Part shown: positions 21,283-29,082 of the stretch, piece after piece
Layout: every line of letters starts with the position of its first letter
Position numbering within the stretch: position 1 is the first letter of the stretch
Source: a virus
Virus record (IMG/VR): IMGVR_UViG_3300019999_000034
Coordinates: 1-32,381 of that record
DNA length: 32,381 nt
Strand: one strand, 5' to 3'
Notes under the pieces: model-generated
Databases searched by the model: none
The model's input: only the letters and a program-made list of their open reading frames with translations
Told to the model about the DNA's origin: nothing
Made by a program: the position numbers and the translations under genes

Positions 21283-21586
21283 ATGCGTAATCTTATTGTC
21301 ATCTATCTTTTCGCATTAGCGATCAGCGCTATGCCATTTGGCATAACTGCTAGTGCCAACGAGCACGGCGGTCATGAAGGCGGTCATATGGGTGGCGGAG
21401 AGCATCACGGAGGCGGTCATGAAGGTGGCTGGCATCCTGGTGGTGGTCACATGGGTGGTGGCTGGCATTGGGGGCGAGGGCGAATGGCATGGCGGCGGTG
21501 GTTATCGCCATCACCATGGCGGCGGCTGGCGCGGCGGAGTGTGGTGGCCAACATGCTGGGAATATGGCGAGTGGGTGTGTGACTAA
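21283..21586 (+). pseudogene. Exported Gly/His-rich protein interrupted by a +1 frame change
   Basis: AGGGAG precedes an ATG and a clear signal peptide (MRNLIVIYLFALAISAMPFG...SAN). Gly/His repeats follow (HGGHEGGHMGGGEHHGGGH). Near 21470, at a run of five G (CATTGGGGGCGAG), the composition moves to the +1 frame, which continues the same style (EWHGGGGYRHHHGGGW, then CWEYGEWVCD) to TAA at 21586; the original frame degrades to Arg/Trp-rich sequence and stops at 21582. One G fewer would give a continuous protein of about 100 residues. This could be a sequencing error, a real mutation or programmed slippage. Confidence 0.65.
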
Positions 21587-21589
21587 CCC

Positions 21590-21652
21590 ATGTCAATCAT
21601 AGTACTCATCACATTCATTCTTATAATCCTGCTAATTGCGTGGAGAATCTAA
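21590..21652 (+). CDS. Possible 20-aa membrane peptide
   Basis: MSIIVLITFILIILLIAWRI is entirely a hydrophobic helix with a basic end. Its TAA is immediately followed by the next ATG. No ribosome site is evident, so it may be incidental. Confidence 0.3.
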   Translation: MSIIVLITFILIILLIAWRI

Positions 21653-21898
21653 ATGATTATGGCAGCGTTTACCATCATCGCCGCACTGGTGATTTGTGGC
21701 GTCCTATGGTGGGCATTGCAGCAATTGCTGGCCTTGGCATCGCCATACATCGGCGAACCGTTCATGACGCTTATCAGGATTGTACTGGTTGTGATCCTGG
21801 TGTGTATCCTGCTTTATGTGGCCTACGAGATTGTAGTGCTGTTGAGCGGTGCAGTTGGCGGCGCGTCTAGTGGCAACCTAAGATTGCCGAAGTTCTAA
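21653..21898 (+). CDS. Two-span membrane protein, holin-like (81 aa)
   Basis: Two hydrophobic segments (AAFTIIAALVICGVLWWAL and IRIVLVVILVCILLYVAYEI) are separated by a short loop, with a polar C-terminus. Small two-helix proteins of this shape in lysis regions are often holins or holin regulators. It starts right after the preceding stop, and its stop overlaps the next start (TAATG). Confidence 0.6.
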   Translation: MIMAAFTIIAALVICGVLWWALQQLLALASPYIGEPFMTLIRIVLVVILVCILLYVAYEIVVLLSGAVGGASSGNLRLPKF

Positions 21899-22086
21899 TG
21901 CCGAAAGACAAGAGGCCTATTAAGGTTCATCCGCAAGTTCGTATCATGAAAGCTGATCTCCAGGATATGATACGTGATGAACTATATGCATATCAAAAGG
22001 AACACGAGATATGGGTTGTGATCCCAATCCATGACGTGAAGAAGCTTGCCAAGCGTATCGCGATGCGATCGATGGTAGGACACTAG
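21898..22086 (+). CDS. Small basic soluble protein (62 aa)
   Basis: MPKDKRPIKVHPQVRIMKAD, then a helix (LQDMIRDELYAYQKEHE) and a C-terminal helix. Not recognised. Coupled to the upstream gene by TAATG. Confidence 0.55.
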   Translation: MPKDKRPIKVHPQVRIMKADLQDMIRDELYAYQKEHEIWVVIPIHDVKKLAKRIAMRSMVGH

Positions 22087-22097
22087 GAGAAGTAAAC

Positions 22098-22367
22098 ATG
22101 AAGCGAATTCTGTTTGTTACGCTACTCTATTTTGCTACGTCGGCAGCCTTTGCGGATGATCTCAAGCCAATGAAAAGTCACGACGACCATGGCGGCACCA
22201 ACGCTCCATGCGATGACAAGGCGAATATGCCTGATCAGAAGGCGCGCCCTAAGGGACTGCCGCCGAAGCAGGCGGATCTCGACTCGCTGCCGAAAACCTC
22301 GGTGGTATCGGCTGACAGCCATGAAGCTCCTCCGGAGCAAGGCACCAGTGTGGAGCAACCAGAATGA
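22098..22367 (+). CDS. Small exported hydrophilic protein (89 aa)
   Basis: The signal peptide MKRILFVTLLYFATSAAFA ends at a good AFA-DD site. The mature part is disordered-looking, Lys/Pro/Asp-rich, with one Cys. GGAGAAGT lies upstream. No lipobox. Function unknown, presumably periplasmic. Confidence 0.65.
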   Translation: MKRILFVTLLYFATSAAFADDLKPMKSHDDHGGTNAPCDDKANMPDQKARPKGLPPKQADLDSLPKTSVVSADSHEAPPEQGTSVEQPE

Positions 22368-22633
22368 TTAAATATACTCTTGGTGCAGCGCTAACCGCGC
22401 TTGCGGTTTTCTCGATGACCGGCCCGGCTGCGGCTGGCTGGTTAGGGCGTAATGCGCCACTTCAAGGACCAGGCTACTACTGGCAGTGCAACAGTGGCGT
22501 TGCTAGTTATCTGCAGTGGAACGATCAACCTGCTACCTGCGTCTCCGACGTCTATGGAAGCTACACCGATTATAGCGTATGGCGCTGCTCCAGCCCGTGG
22601 TGGCTGTCGGCATATTCCTGGCGTTGTCAGTGA
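22364..22633 (+). CDS. Small exported Trp/Tyr/Cys-rich protein (89 aa)
   Basis: A signal peptide (MIKYTLGAALTALAVFSMTG, AAA-GW) is followed by a mature part with four Cys and many aromatic residues (YYWQCNSG, DYSVWRCSSPWWLSAYSWRC), consistent with a disulfide-stabilised periplasmic or surface domain. The start overlaps the previous stop by ATGA. Function unknown. Confidence 0.65.
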   Translation: MIKYTLGAALTALAVFSMTGPAAAGWLGRNAPLQGPGYYWQCNSGVASYLQWNDQPATCVSDVYGSYTDYSVWRCSSPWWLSAYSWRCQ

Positions 22634-22860
22634 TCTTTGGTGTTTTTCTAGCCGCAGACATGTGGCTTTGCGATCCACACGGCCTGTGTTCTGTCCAGCA
22701 TGATTATGTCGGAATAGGGGACAGGCCATGGCCTGCCGCACAGCCGGTAAAGCGCCATTACCCTGGTTGGTGGGGGCATGAGAAAACCGGTCTCTCCAAA
22801 GCGACGGAGCACAAACCGTGCAAGCTCGGCGACAAGAACTGGAGCGGCGATTGTAAGTAG
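22579..22860 (+). CDS. Small membrane protein, start uncertain
   Basis: From the ATG at 22579 there is a long hydrophobic helix (VVAVGIFLALSVIFGVFLA) followed by a Cys-containing polar tail. A GTG at 22630, overlapping the previous stop as GTGA, would remove most of the helix but fits the junction style of the window. The tail WWGHEKTGLSKATEHKPC looks coding. Function unknown. Confidence 0.5.
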   Translation: MALLQPVVAVGIFLALSVIFGVFLAADMWLCDPHGLCSVQHDYVGIGDRPWPAAQPVKRHYPGWWGHEKTGLSKATEHKPCKLGDKNWSGDCK

Positions 22861-22870
22861 GGGGGATGCG

Positions 22871-23740
22871 ATGACGCCAGAAGACATGCCCCACCAACAG
22901 TGGTCTGCACCTAATCCAGATCCGACCCTGCGTACCGTGGAGCAGCTCTTACGGGAGATCTCCAACGCCCGCGAGCTTATTGAAAGTAAGCTAGACGGCA
23001 GCTTAGCTACGATTGGCGCTCGTATTGACGGACTTGATACTCGGATCGTCGCGGTCCAATCTGTCGGTGATAGGCATACGGACATCGCCATTAAAGACCT
23101 CAAGGACGCAATCGAGACGCGCCTTAATGCTATGGACAAAGTGGTCGACAAGCTGCCGACAATGTACGATCGCCTTTCTGTCATCACAGATGAAAAGGTA
23201 ATCCAGCTAAAATATCTTCACGAAGAGAAGTTCCAATCTATCGGCGTTCAATTCGCCGAGCGGGATACGCGCACCGAGCAAACCGCAGCGGGCGTGAAGA
23301 TCGCTGTTGATGCCGCGTTGCAAGCCGCCAAGGAAGCCGTCGCCGAGCAGAACCGTTCGTTTGCTCTGGCTACGGGCAAGTCAGAAACGGCGATGACAAA
23401 GCAGATGGATGCGCTTGGACTAGCGATCCAAACTGCCAACAAAGGGCTTGACGACAAGATCGGAGATTTGAAAGACAGGCTGACCCGCATCGAGGGGATG
23501 GACTTAGGGTCAACTAGATTAAAAGCCGAAACATTTAGTTCACAAACCGTGCAGCATGGTGGGAATCAAAATATACTTGGCATTGTCGCTGCTGTAATCT
23601 CAGCCACTATGCTCGTTACTACGATTGGCGTGTTGATATTTACGGCGTCCCATACCTCTTCTGCGGTTTATGCTGCTCCGCAAGGACAGCGGGGCACTTC
23701 TATGATATGGGCAACGCCTATCGCAGACATTATGCCATGA
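22871..23740 (+). CDS. Coiled-coil phage protein with C-terminal membrane anchor (289 aa)
   Basis: The ATG at 22871 follows GGGGGATG; the frame is open upstream. It is a long helical protein: ERDTRTEQTAAGVKIAVDAA then LQAAKEAVAEQNR, ending KGLDDKIGDLKDRLTRIEG. This segment belongs to a phage protein family I have seen often, with (E)RD.R.EQ and KLTRIEG landmarks and unknown function. A hydrophobic helix near 245-270 (ILGIVAAVISATMLVTTIGV) would anchor it in the membrane. Its place among envelope genes suggests a role at the inner membrane during lysis. Confidence 0.75.
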   Translation: MTPEDMPHQQWSAPNPDPTLRTVEQLLREISNARELIESKLDGSLATIGARIDGLDTRIVAVQSVGDRHTDIAIKDLKDAIETRLNAMDKVVDKLPTMYDRLSVITDEKVIQLKYLHEEKFQSIGVQFAERDTRTEQTAAGVKIAVDAALQAAKEAVAEQNRSFALATGKSETAMTKQMDALGLAIQTANKGLDDKIGDLKDRLTRIEGMDLGSTRLKAETFSSQTVQHGGNQNILGIVAAVISATMLVTTIGVLIFTASHTSSAVYAAPQGQRGTSMIWATPIADIMP

Positions 23741-23961
23741 GCCAAGAGGCGGTGATAATTTCCAGTCTTCCAGACACACGCAAGAGAATGGAGATTGAGG
23801 CACGATATAACCGCACAGTTGCAGCTTGGCAGGAACAGTGCGATCTTGGTATTCGCATGATGCGGGCTGAGTTTAGAATGAAATGCCACCTAGCCAAATC
23901 GCTATGCGATGCCGAATTGCGAGAGCTTGAGAGAAACGCAAATGCACATGAGGAACATTAG
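23737..23961 (+). CDS. Small helical protein with Cys (74 aa)
   Basis: The start overlaps the previous stop by ATGA. Mostly charged helix (RKRMEIEARYNRTVAAWQEQ), with three Cys, then a coil (CDAELRELERNANAHEE). No signal peptide or membrane segment. Not recognised. Confidence 0.6.
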   Translation: MSQEAVIISSLPDTRKRMEIEARYNRTVAAWQEQCDLGIRMMRAEFRMKCHLAKSLCDAELRELERNANAHEEH

Positions 23962-24192
23962 ATGAATTCAGCTATGAAAGCCGTTATGTTCGCCTCCGCG
24001 CTAACGCTATCGTTTGGCGTAACTTTGTCGCGAGCCATAGCCCAGATCGTCATCGCTCCGCCCCATGTCGAATTTGGCGATCATCATTGGCGCCACGATT
24101 ACCATCCCTATCGGTATGAGGACGGCGATCACGATCGCTATTGGCATCACCGCCATTGGCGCCATCACCATCATGATGATGACGAGGATTAG
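23962..24192 (+). CDS. Exported His/Asp-rich protein (76 aa)
   Basis: The signal peptide (MNSAMKAVMFASALTLSFGV, cleavage near AIA-QI) is followed by a mature part densely packed with His, Arg, Tyr and Asp (YWHHRHWRHHHHDDDED). It is probably metal-binding in the periplasm, with no family assignment. Directly adjacent to the previous stop. Confidence 0.6.
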   Translation: MNSAMKAVMFASALTLSFGVTLSRAIAQIVIAPPHVEFGDHHWRHDYHPYRYEDGDHDRYWHHRHWRHHHHDDDED

Positions 24193-24197
24193 GGCTA

Positions 24198-24374
24198 ATG
24201 CGTGATGAACACGCCGACGTATGCAAATGCCAACGGTGCAGCGGGAAGGTAATTTATCTGCCCAAAAAAGGCTTCCGCACTATTCCAGGGCCAGCAACGC
24301 CACCTAATGCCCGCTGGGATACGAGCATCGACCACCCAGTGGATATGTTCTCCCGGATTAACCCAACCTGCTAA
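24198..24374 (+). CDS. Small protein with Cys cluster (58 aa)
   Basis: The N-terminus VCKCQRCSGKVIYLP has C-x-C-x2-C spacing, a possible zinc or metal site, with one more Cys near the end. The rest is Pro-rich (PGPATPPNARWD). The stop precedes the next ATG by a few bases. Function unknown. Confidence 0.5.
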   Translation: MRDEHADVCKCQRCSGKVIYLPKKGFRTIPGPATPPNARWDTSIDHPVDMFSRINPTC

Positions 24375-24378
24375 GCCA

Positions 24379-24612
24379 ATGATTTATAAATCCTTGCGAT
24401 CCCAATGGTTTGGAAAGGCGATTAAGCCTCGCAAATCCTCGTCCCGTGGTAGGCCATTTAAGCGCTATGAAGCGGAGCAAGAGTGGCCTGCCTCACGGAT
24501 TGTAGGACATGGGCGTCTGTATCCATTCCAGCTTTGGGATATAAGGCCGTGGCAGTGGCCAAAAGGAGGGTGGGCACCACTTCCTCATGATGATGTCAAG
24601 CTAGCCAAATGA
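24379..24612 (+). CDS. Unknown basic Trp-rich protein (77 aa)
   Basis: MIYKSLRSQWFGKAIKPRKS, then HGRLYPFQLWDIRPWQWPKG. It is basic with several Trp. The ATG at 24379 is chosen because the longer frame would overlap the previous gene. Its stop overlaps the terminase small subunit start. Confidence 0.5.
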   Translation: MIYKSLRSQWFGKAIKPRKSSSRGRPFKRYEAEQEWPASRIVGHGRLYPFQLWDIRPWQWPKGGWAPLPHDDVKLAK

Positions 24613-25064
24613 CCCACACACCAAAGCGTGGCCCAGGCCGTCCACCTATCGAATACACCGAAGAGCTAGCCGAAAGGATATGCGAACGCCTCATCGAAGG
24701 CGAGAGCATGTATCAGATCGAAGCCGACCCTGATATGCCAAGCCGGCATACAATGATGCGCTGGAACGCGAAGAACGAGGATTTTGCAACCAGGTGCGCC
24801 CGCGCGCGCATTCCCCAGGCCGATGGCGCTCATGACAAGATGACTGATATCGAAAACGGCGTGCTGGAAGGTCGGATTGATCCTGCCGCCGCGAGAGTGG
24901 TTGTATCCTCGATGCAATGGCGGGCAGCGAAGCTGGCACCGAAGAAATACGGCGACAAGCAGGAGCACACCCATTTAGGCCCGGAAGGTGGCCCGGTGTG
25001 TCTCTCATCGATGACGCCTGAAGAATTCGAGGAACGGGCCAAGAAGATCGCGAGCGACATCTAA
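24609..25064 (+). CDS. Terminase small subunit
   Basis: The 151-residue protein has an AT-hook-like basic start (KRGPGRPPIEY), then an HTH (AERICERLIEGESMYQIEAD, MPSRHTMMRWN) and the helix QWRAAKLAPKKYGDKQEHTH. This is the layout of phage terminase small subunits (terminase-small-like, HTH) that recognise the packaging site and recruit the large subunit. The large subunit gene lies about 290 bases downstream. The start overlaps the previous stop by ATGA. Confidence 0.85.
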   Translation: MTHTPKRGPGRPPIEYTEELAERICERLIEGESMYQIEADPDMPSRHTMMRWNAKNEDFATRCARARIPQADGAHDKMTDIENGVLEGRIDPAAARVVVSSMQWRAAKLAPKKYGDKQEHTHLGPEGGPVCLSSMTPEEFEERAKKIASDI

Positions 25065-25074
25065 GCAGGCAATT

Positions 25075-25137
25075 ATGGACATATCAGACATATATGTAGC
25101 TATAGCGATAGTCGCCTTTGCTTTTTTGATGGCTTGA
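25075..25137 (+). CDS. Possible 20-aa membrane peptide between terminase genes
   Basis: MDISDIYVAIAIVAFAFLMA is a single hydrophobic helix with an acidic start. It fills the gap between two genes of the packaging operon and ends three bases before the next ATG. The ribosome site is weak (AGCAGG). Confidence 0.35.
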   Translation: MDISDIYVAIAIVAFAFLMA

Positions 25138-25139
25138 AT

Positions 25140-25364
25140 ATGGCTTACGAAGATCCAAGGCCAGGATTGCCACTTTCGCCGCTCATGCAGCGGGCACTCG
25201 GCAACGCGCCTGCGCCTATTGCCAAGCCTGATGTCACGGAAATTCGCAAGGCAATTAGTGTGACAATTCATGATGTCACGAAAAAGCGTGGCCGTCCAAA
25301 GACTGGCATAGCAAAGACGGCCGCCGAACGGAAGCGTGTCCAACGCGCAAAGAAAAATGGATGA
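25140..25364 (+). CDS. Small basic protein beside the terminase (74 aa)
   Basis: MAYEDPRPGLPLSPLMQRAL at the start; the C-terminus is strongly basic (KKRGRPKTGIAKTAAERKRV) with a GRP AT-hook-like motif. It probably binds DNA and may assist packaging or regulation. It overlaps the large terminase gene by eight bases. Confidence 0.6.
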   Translation: MAYEDPRPGLPLSPLMQRALGNAPAPIAKPDVTEIRKAISVTIHDVTKKRGRPKTGIAKTAAERKRVQRAKKNG

Positions 25365-26775
25365 CGAAGACAGACAAATTGCCGCCGCAATGGCGCGAGG
25401 GGATCTATATCTCTACGCTCGGTACATGTTTCTACAGCGTAGAAAGTACAACTGGCGACGCGCCGCTCATCACAAAATTGTTTGTGCCGCCCTCGAGCGG
25501 GTGTTTCGGGGAGAGTGTCGTCGACTCATTATCAACATACCGCCGCGCTATAGCAAGACAGAATTGGTGGCAGTTAATTTCATAACGTGGGCTCTTGGCC
25601 GCGTGCCTGATGCTGAATTCATATACACCTCGTATTCCGGCCATTTGGCAACACAGGCTGCCTGGCAGGCTCGTGAGATAGTCTCAAGCGAGGGGTACCA
25701 AGAGATCTTCCCTAACGCGGTTATCCGGGCCGATAGCGCAGCTAAGCATGAGTGGCGCACGACGGAAGGTGGGTGCGTATATGCGGTTGGCTCTGGCGGT
25801 ACGATCACTGGCTACGGCGCTGGTAAGATGCGGGAAGGCTTTGGCGGGGCGATCATTATTGATGATCCGCATAAAGCTGAGGAAATACGGTCTGATCTAG
25901 TCAGGAAGAGCGTTCTAGATTGGTTCCCGACAACCTTGGAAAGCCGCAAGAATTCGCCCGATACGCCGATCATCCTAATGATGCAGAGGCTGCACGAGGA
26001 GGATCTCGCCGGCTGGCTAATGGATGGCGGAAATGGCGAGGAATGGGAGTCCATCGTTCTGCCCGCCATACGCGAGGACGGTACGGCGCTATGGCCAGAG
26101 ATGCATTCGATCGAACGGCTTCACGAGATGGAGCAAGCTTCGCCTTATACGTTCGCCGGTCAATATATGCAGAGGCCGACGCCTGTGGCTGGCGGTCTCT
26201 TCAAGCCAGACGAAATTACCTATCAGGACAATACGCAGGGCGTCACGAAATGGGTTCGCGCATGGGATCTAGCTGCGACACATGAGGATGGCGACTGGTC
26301 TGTGGGAACTCTTATGGGTCACGATGCGGCACGCCATACATATATTGCCGATGTTGTGCGCTTACAGGGCCGACCTGATGACGTCGAGAAATCAATTGTA
26401 GCTACCGCCATGCGGGATGGCAAGAAGATCAAGATATCCCTTCCACAGGACCCCGGACAGGCCGGTAAATCCCAAGTCGCTTATTTGACGCGTGCCCTAG
26501 CCGGGTTTCCTGTGGTTGCAACGCTTGAATCTGGCGACAAGGTTACGAGAGCTGAGCCGCTTGCATCGCAAGTGAACATGGGAACTGTAAGCATGGTTCA
26601 CGGCGAGTGGAACAATGGGTTAATTGCCGAGATGCGATATTTTCCATTCGGCAAGCACGACGATCAGGTCGATAGCTGCTCGCGTGCGTTTAATTATCTT
26701 TGCGAAGCCAAGTCGCCTTGGAATATCTCTGATCGGCTGCTTGAGAGGATGAGTATGCCTCATGGCAGCCACTAA
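25357..26775 (+). CDS. Terminase large subunit
   Basis: The 472-residue packaging motor has an N-terminal ATPase with a Walker-A-like IPPRYSKTEL (61-70) and Walker B GGAIIIDD (163-170). The C-terminal RNase-H-like nuclease has acidic residues in RAWDLA (Asp304), LPQDPGQAGK (Asp365) and KHDDQVD (435-439). It translocates DNA into proheads and cuts it. The ATG at 25357 is preferred over the GTG at 25336, which would deepen the overlap. The length is normal and no domain is missing. It is followed by the portal gene with a 14-base overlap. Confidence 0.95.
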   Translation: MDDEDRQIAAAMARGDLYLYARYMFLQRRKYNWRRAAHHKIVCAALERVFRGECRRLIINIPPRYSKTELVAVNFITWALGRVPDAEFIYTSYSGHLATQAAWQAREIVSSEGYQEIFPNAVIRADSAAKHEWRTTEGGCVYAVGSGGTITGYGAGKMREGFGGAIIIDDPHKAEEIRSDLVRKSVLDWFPTTLESRKNSPDTPIILMMQRLHEEDLAGWLMDGGNGEEWESIVLPAIREDGTALWPEMHSIERLHEMEQASPYTFAGQYMQRPTPVAGGLFKPDEITYQDNTQGVTKWVRAWDLAATHEDGDWSVGTLMGHDAARHTYIADVVRLQGRPDDVEKSIVATAMRDGKKIKISLPQDPGQAGKSQVAYLTRALAGFPVVATLESGDKVTRAEPLASQVNMGTVSMVHGEWNNGLIAEMRYFPFGKHDDQVDSCSRAFNYLCEAKSPWNISDRLLERMSMPHGSH

Positions 26776-28282
26776 GCCCGTTAGAAGAAAAAAGCGTCCA
26801 TCGCTAATTACTGATGCGGCAGTAAGGAAATTTGGCGCTCGTCCTAAAGCATTCCTAGACACATTCAGGCCAGCGGATCCGCCGCCTGGCGTTGTGCCGT
26901 CCGGCGCTCCTTCAATGGCGATGGATGATAATATTTCATCATTCACAGGTTGGGCGGGTTCGTCAATAGGCTCTATTATTGCCGAGGGAGAAGTATTTCT
27001 CGGCTATCCATATCTTGCCGAACTCTCGCAGAGGGCTGAATATCGCACCATCAGTGAGACGATCGCCACCGAAATGACGCGGAAATGGCTCAAGTTACGA
27101 TCCAAGGGCGACGACGACAAGGCTGCCAAGATCGCGAAGATCGAAGAGGCGTTTGAAAAATTCAACGTCAGGGACATATTCAGGCGCATAGCGACGCAAG
27201 ATGGCTTTTTCGGTCGCGCGCATCTCTATTTTGATCTTGGGACAACTGACGACCCAGAAGAGCTTAAGACGCCAATTGGCAATGGTTGGGATGGCATCAG
27301 CAAGTCAAAAGTCAAGAAGGGATCTCTGCAGAGATTGACGACTGTCGAGGCCGTATGGTGCTATCCAACATCATACGATACAGCCGATCCGCTAAAGCCT
27401 AATTGGTACAAGCCAAGCACTTGGTTTGTGATGGGCAAAGAGGTGCATGTCTCGCGCCTCCCAGTGTTCATTCAGCGGGAAGTCTCAGATATCCTAAAGC
27501 CGGCCTATTCGTTCGGCGGACTATCTATGACACAGCTCGCTAAGCCGTATGTGAACAATTGGCTACGTGCGCGGCAGGATGTATCTGATGTGCTTCACAG
27601 GTTCTCGGTGAGCGGGATATTAACCAACCTCACGGAAAGCCTGAACGCGGACGGAGATCAACTATTCAAGCGTCTCGCCATATTCGATAGATGCCGCGAC
27701 AACAACGGGGTCATGGCGCTGGATAAGGACACGGAAGAGTTCTTCAATGTGGCCGTGCCGCTCGGGGGGCTTGATGCGCTGCAAGCTCAAGCGCAAGAGC
27801 ATATGTGCAGCGTCACCCGCATTCCGGTTGTAAAGCTACTTGGCATTCAGCCATCTGGGCTTAATGCTTCATCTGAAGGCGAGTTGACGACATTTAGCGA
27901 TATGATCAGCGCGGCGCAGGAGGCGTATTTCAGAACGCCGCTCAACACTGTGCTTGGGTTCGTCATGCTCAGCGAACTGGGCGACGTCGACGAGGACATC
28001 ACATTCGAGTTCCAGCCCCTTGAGGAAATGAATGAAAAAGAATTGGCCGAGATTGAAAAGATCGAAGCTGAAACGGACACGCTGCTTCTTGATGGAGGCG
28101 TACTATCACCCATTGAAGTTAGGCAGCGGATTGCTGCGGAAGTCGATTCTCCGTATCAAAACATAGATGTGGATGATATTCCAGAGCATCCGGACATGGC
28201 GCTAGCCGAAGCAACAAAGACGCCGAATGTTTTCTCTAAGGGGATAGCAGACAGTCGATTTAAGGCCGAGGCTGCGGAATAA
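26762..28282 (+). CDS. Portal protein, DUF1073 family
   Basis: The 506-residue protein matches the DUF1073 portal type: GYPYLAELSQRAEYRTISET near 80, DGFFGRAHLYFDLG, then MCSVTRIPVVKLLGIQPSGL and FEFQPLEEMNEKELAEIEK. It forms the dodecameric DNA entry ring at one head vertex. The gene order terminase, portal, gpF-like is typical. The C-terminus (VFSKGIADSRFKAEAAE) is polar. Confidence 0.88.
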   Translation: MAATKPVRRKKRPSLITDAAVRKFGARPKAFLDTFRPADPPPGVVPSGAPSMAMDDNISSFTGWAGSSIGSIIAEGEVFLGYPYLAELSQRAEYRTISETIATEMTRKWLKLRSKGDDDKAAKIAKIEEAFEKFNVRDIFRRIATQDGFFGRAHLYFDLGTTDDPEELKTPIGNGWDGISKSKVKKGSLQRLTTVEAVWCYPTSYDTADPLKPNWYKPSTWFVMGKEVHVSRLPVFIQREVSDILKPAYSFGGLSMTQLAKPYVNNWLRARQDVSDVLHRFSVSGILTNLTESLNADGDQLFKRLAIFDRCRDNNGVMALDKDTEEFFNVAVPLGGLDALQAQAQEHMCSVTRIPVVKLLGIQPSGLNASSEGELTTFSDMISAAQEAYFRTPLNTVLGFVMLSELGDVDEDITFEFQPLEEMNEKELAEIEKIEAETDTLLLDGGVLSPIEVRQRIAAEVDSPYQNIDVDDIPEHPDMALAEATKTPNVFSKGIADSRFKAEAAE

Positions 28283-28283
28283 G

Positions 28284-29078
28284 GTGTATCGTAAGAACGA
28301 GAAGGTTCTTCGTCCTGTTCATCCGAACGTCGGCATCGAGATGGAATACCGGCGCCGGCTGTTACTGGCAATAGGGCAGATGCACACGGCGGTTCTTGGC
28401 CGTGTGAGTTCGGACTATCAACGCGAGCCGCCCCCAATAGCCCAGGACGATAGGGTTGAAAGCTTCCTGCATATGCTGCGCCAGCAGTTTGGCCGGTGGA
28501 TGGCCAGGTTTGACGCCATGGCGCAGGAACTGGCAGCGTACTTTGCGCAAACAACAGCTCAGAGATCTGACGCTGTGCTTCGATCGATCCTTAAGAAGGG
28601 TGGCATGTCGGTTGAATGGCATCCAACGCCAGCACAGCAAGAGATTCTGCATTCAACCATAGCTCAGAATGTAGCCTTAATCCGATCCATTCCGGCTCGC
28701 TATCTCGATCAGGTAGAGCAAGCCGTGCTGCGCTCGGTTCAGACAGGACGCGATCTGAAGCAACTGCAAGGAGATATCCAGCGGCAATTCGGCGTAGCCA
28801 AATATAGGGCCGCCCTTATCGCCAGGGATCAATCTAACAAAGCTACAGCTGCACTAACCCGCGTCCGACAAGTCGAGGTTGGCGTTACCGAAGCCGTATG
28901 GCTGCATAGCGGTGGAGGCAAGCATCCACGCCCGAGTCATGTGAAAGCTGGGCGCGATCGTGTGCGCTACGACGTCCGCAAGGGCTGGTTCGATCCGCAC
29001 GAGCATGAATGGGTTCTGCCAGGGCAGCTTATCAATTGCCGATGCGTATCACGATCGGTAATCAAAGGGTTCTCATAA
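28284..29078 (+). CDS. Mu gpF-like minor head protein
   Basis: The 264-residue protein has the N-terminal phrase LRPVHPNVGIEMEYRRRL and the C-terminal Mu-F/SPP1-gp7 type module: RAALIARDQSNKATAALTRV, HPRPSHV and the closing LPGQLINCRCVSR. The start is GTG at 28284, because the conserved LRPVHPN segment precedes the first internal ATG. It is a minor head component linked to DNA ejection and prohead assembly in relatives. It lies directly after the portal. Confidence 0.88.
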   Translation: MYRKNEKVLRPVHPNVGIEMEYRRRLLLAIGQMHTAVLGRVSSDYQREPPPIAQDDRVESFLHMLRQQFGRWMARFDAMAQELAAYFAQTTAQRSDAVLRSILKKGGMSVEWHPTPAQQEILHSTIAQNVALIRSIPARYLDQVEQAVLRSVQTGRDLKQLQGDIQRQFGVAKYRAALIARDQSNKATAALTRVRQVEVGVTEAVWLHSGGGKHPRPSHVKAGRDRVRYDVRKGWFDPHEHEWVLPGQLINCRCVSRSVIKGFS

Positions 29079-29082
29079 GCCG

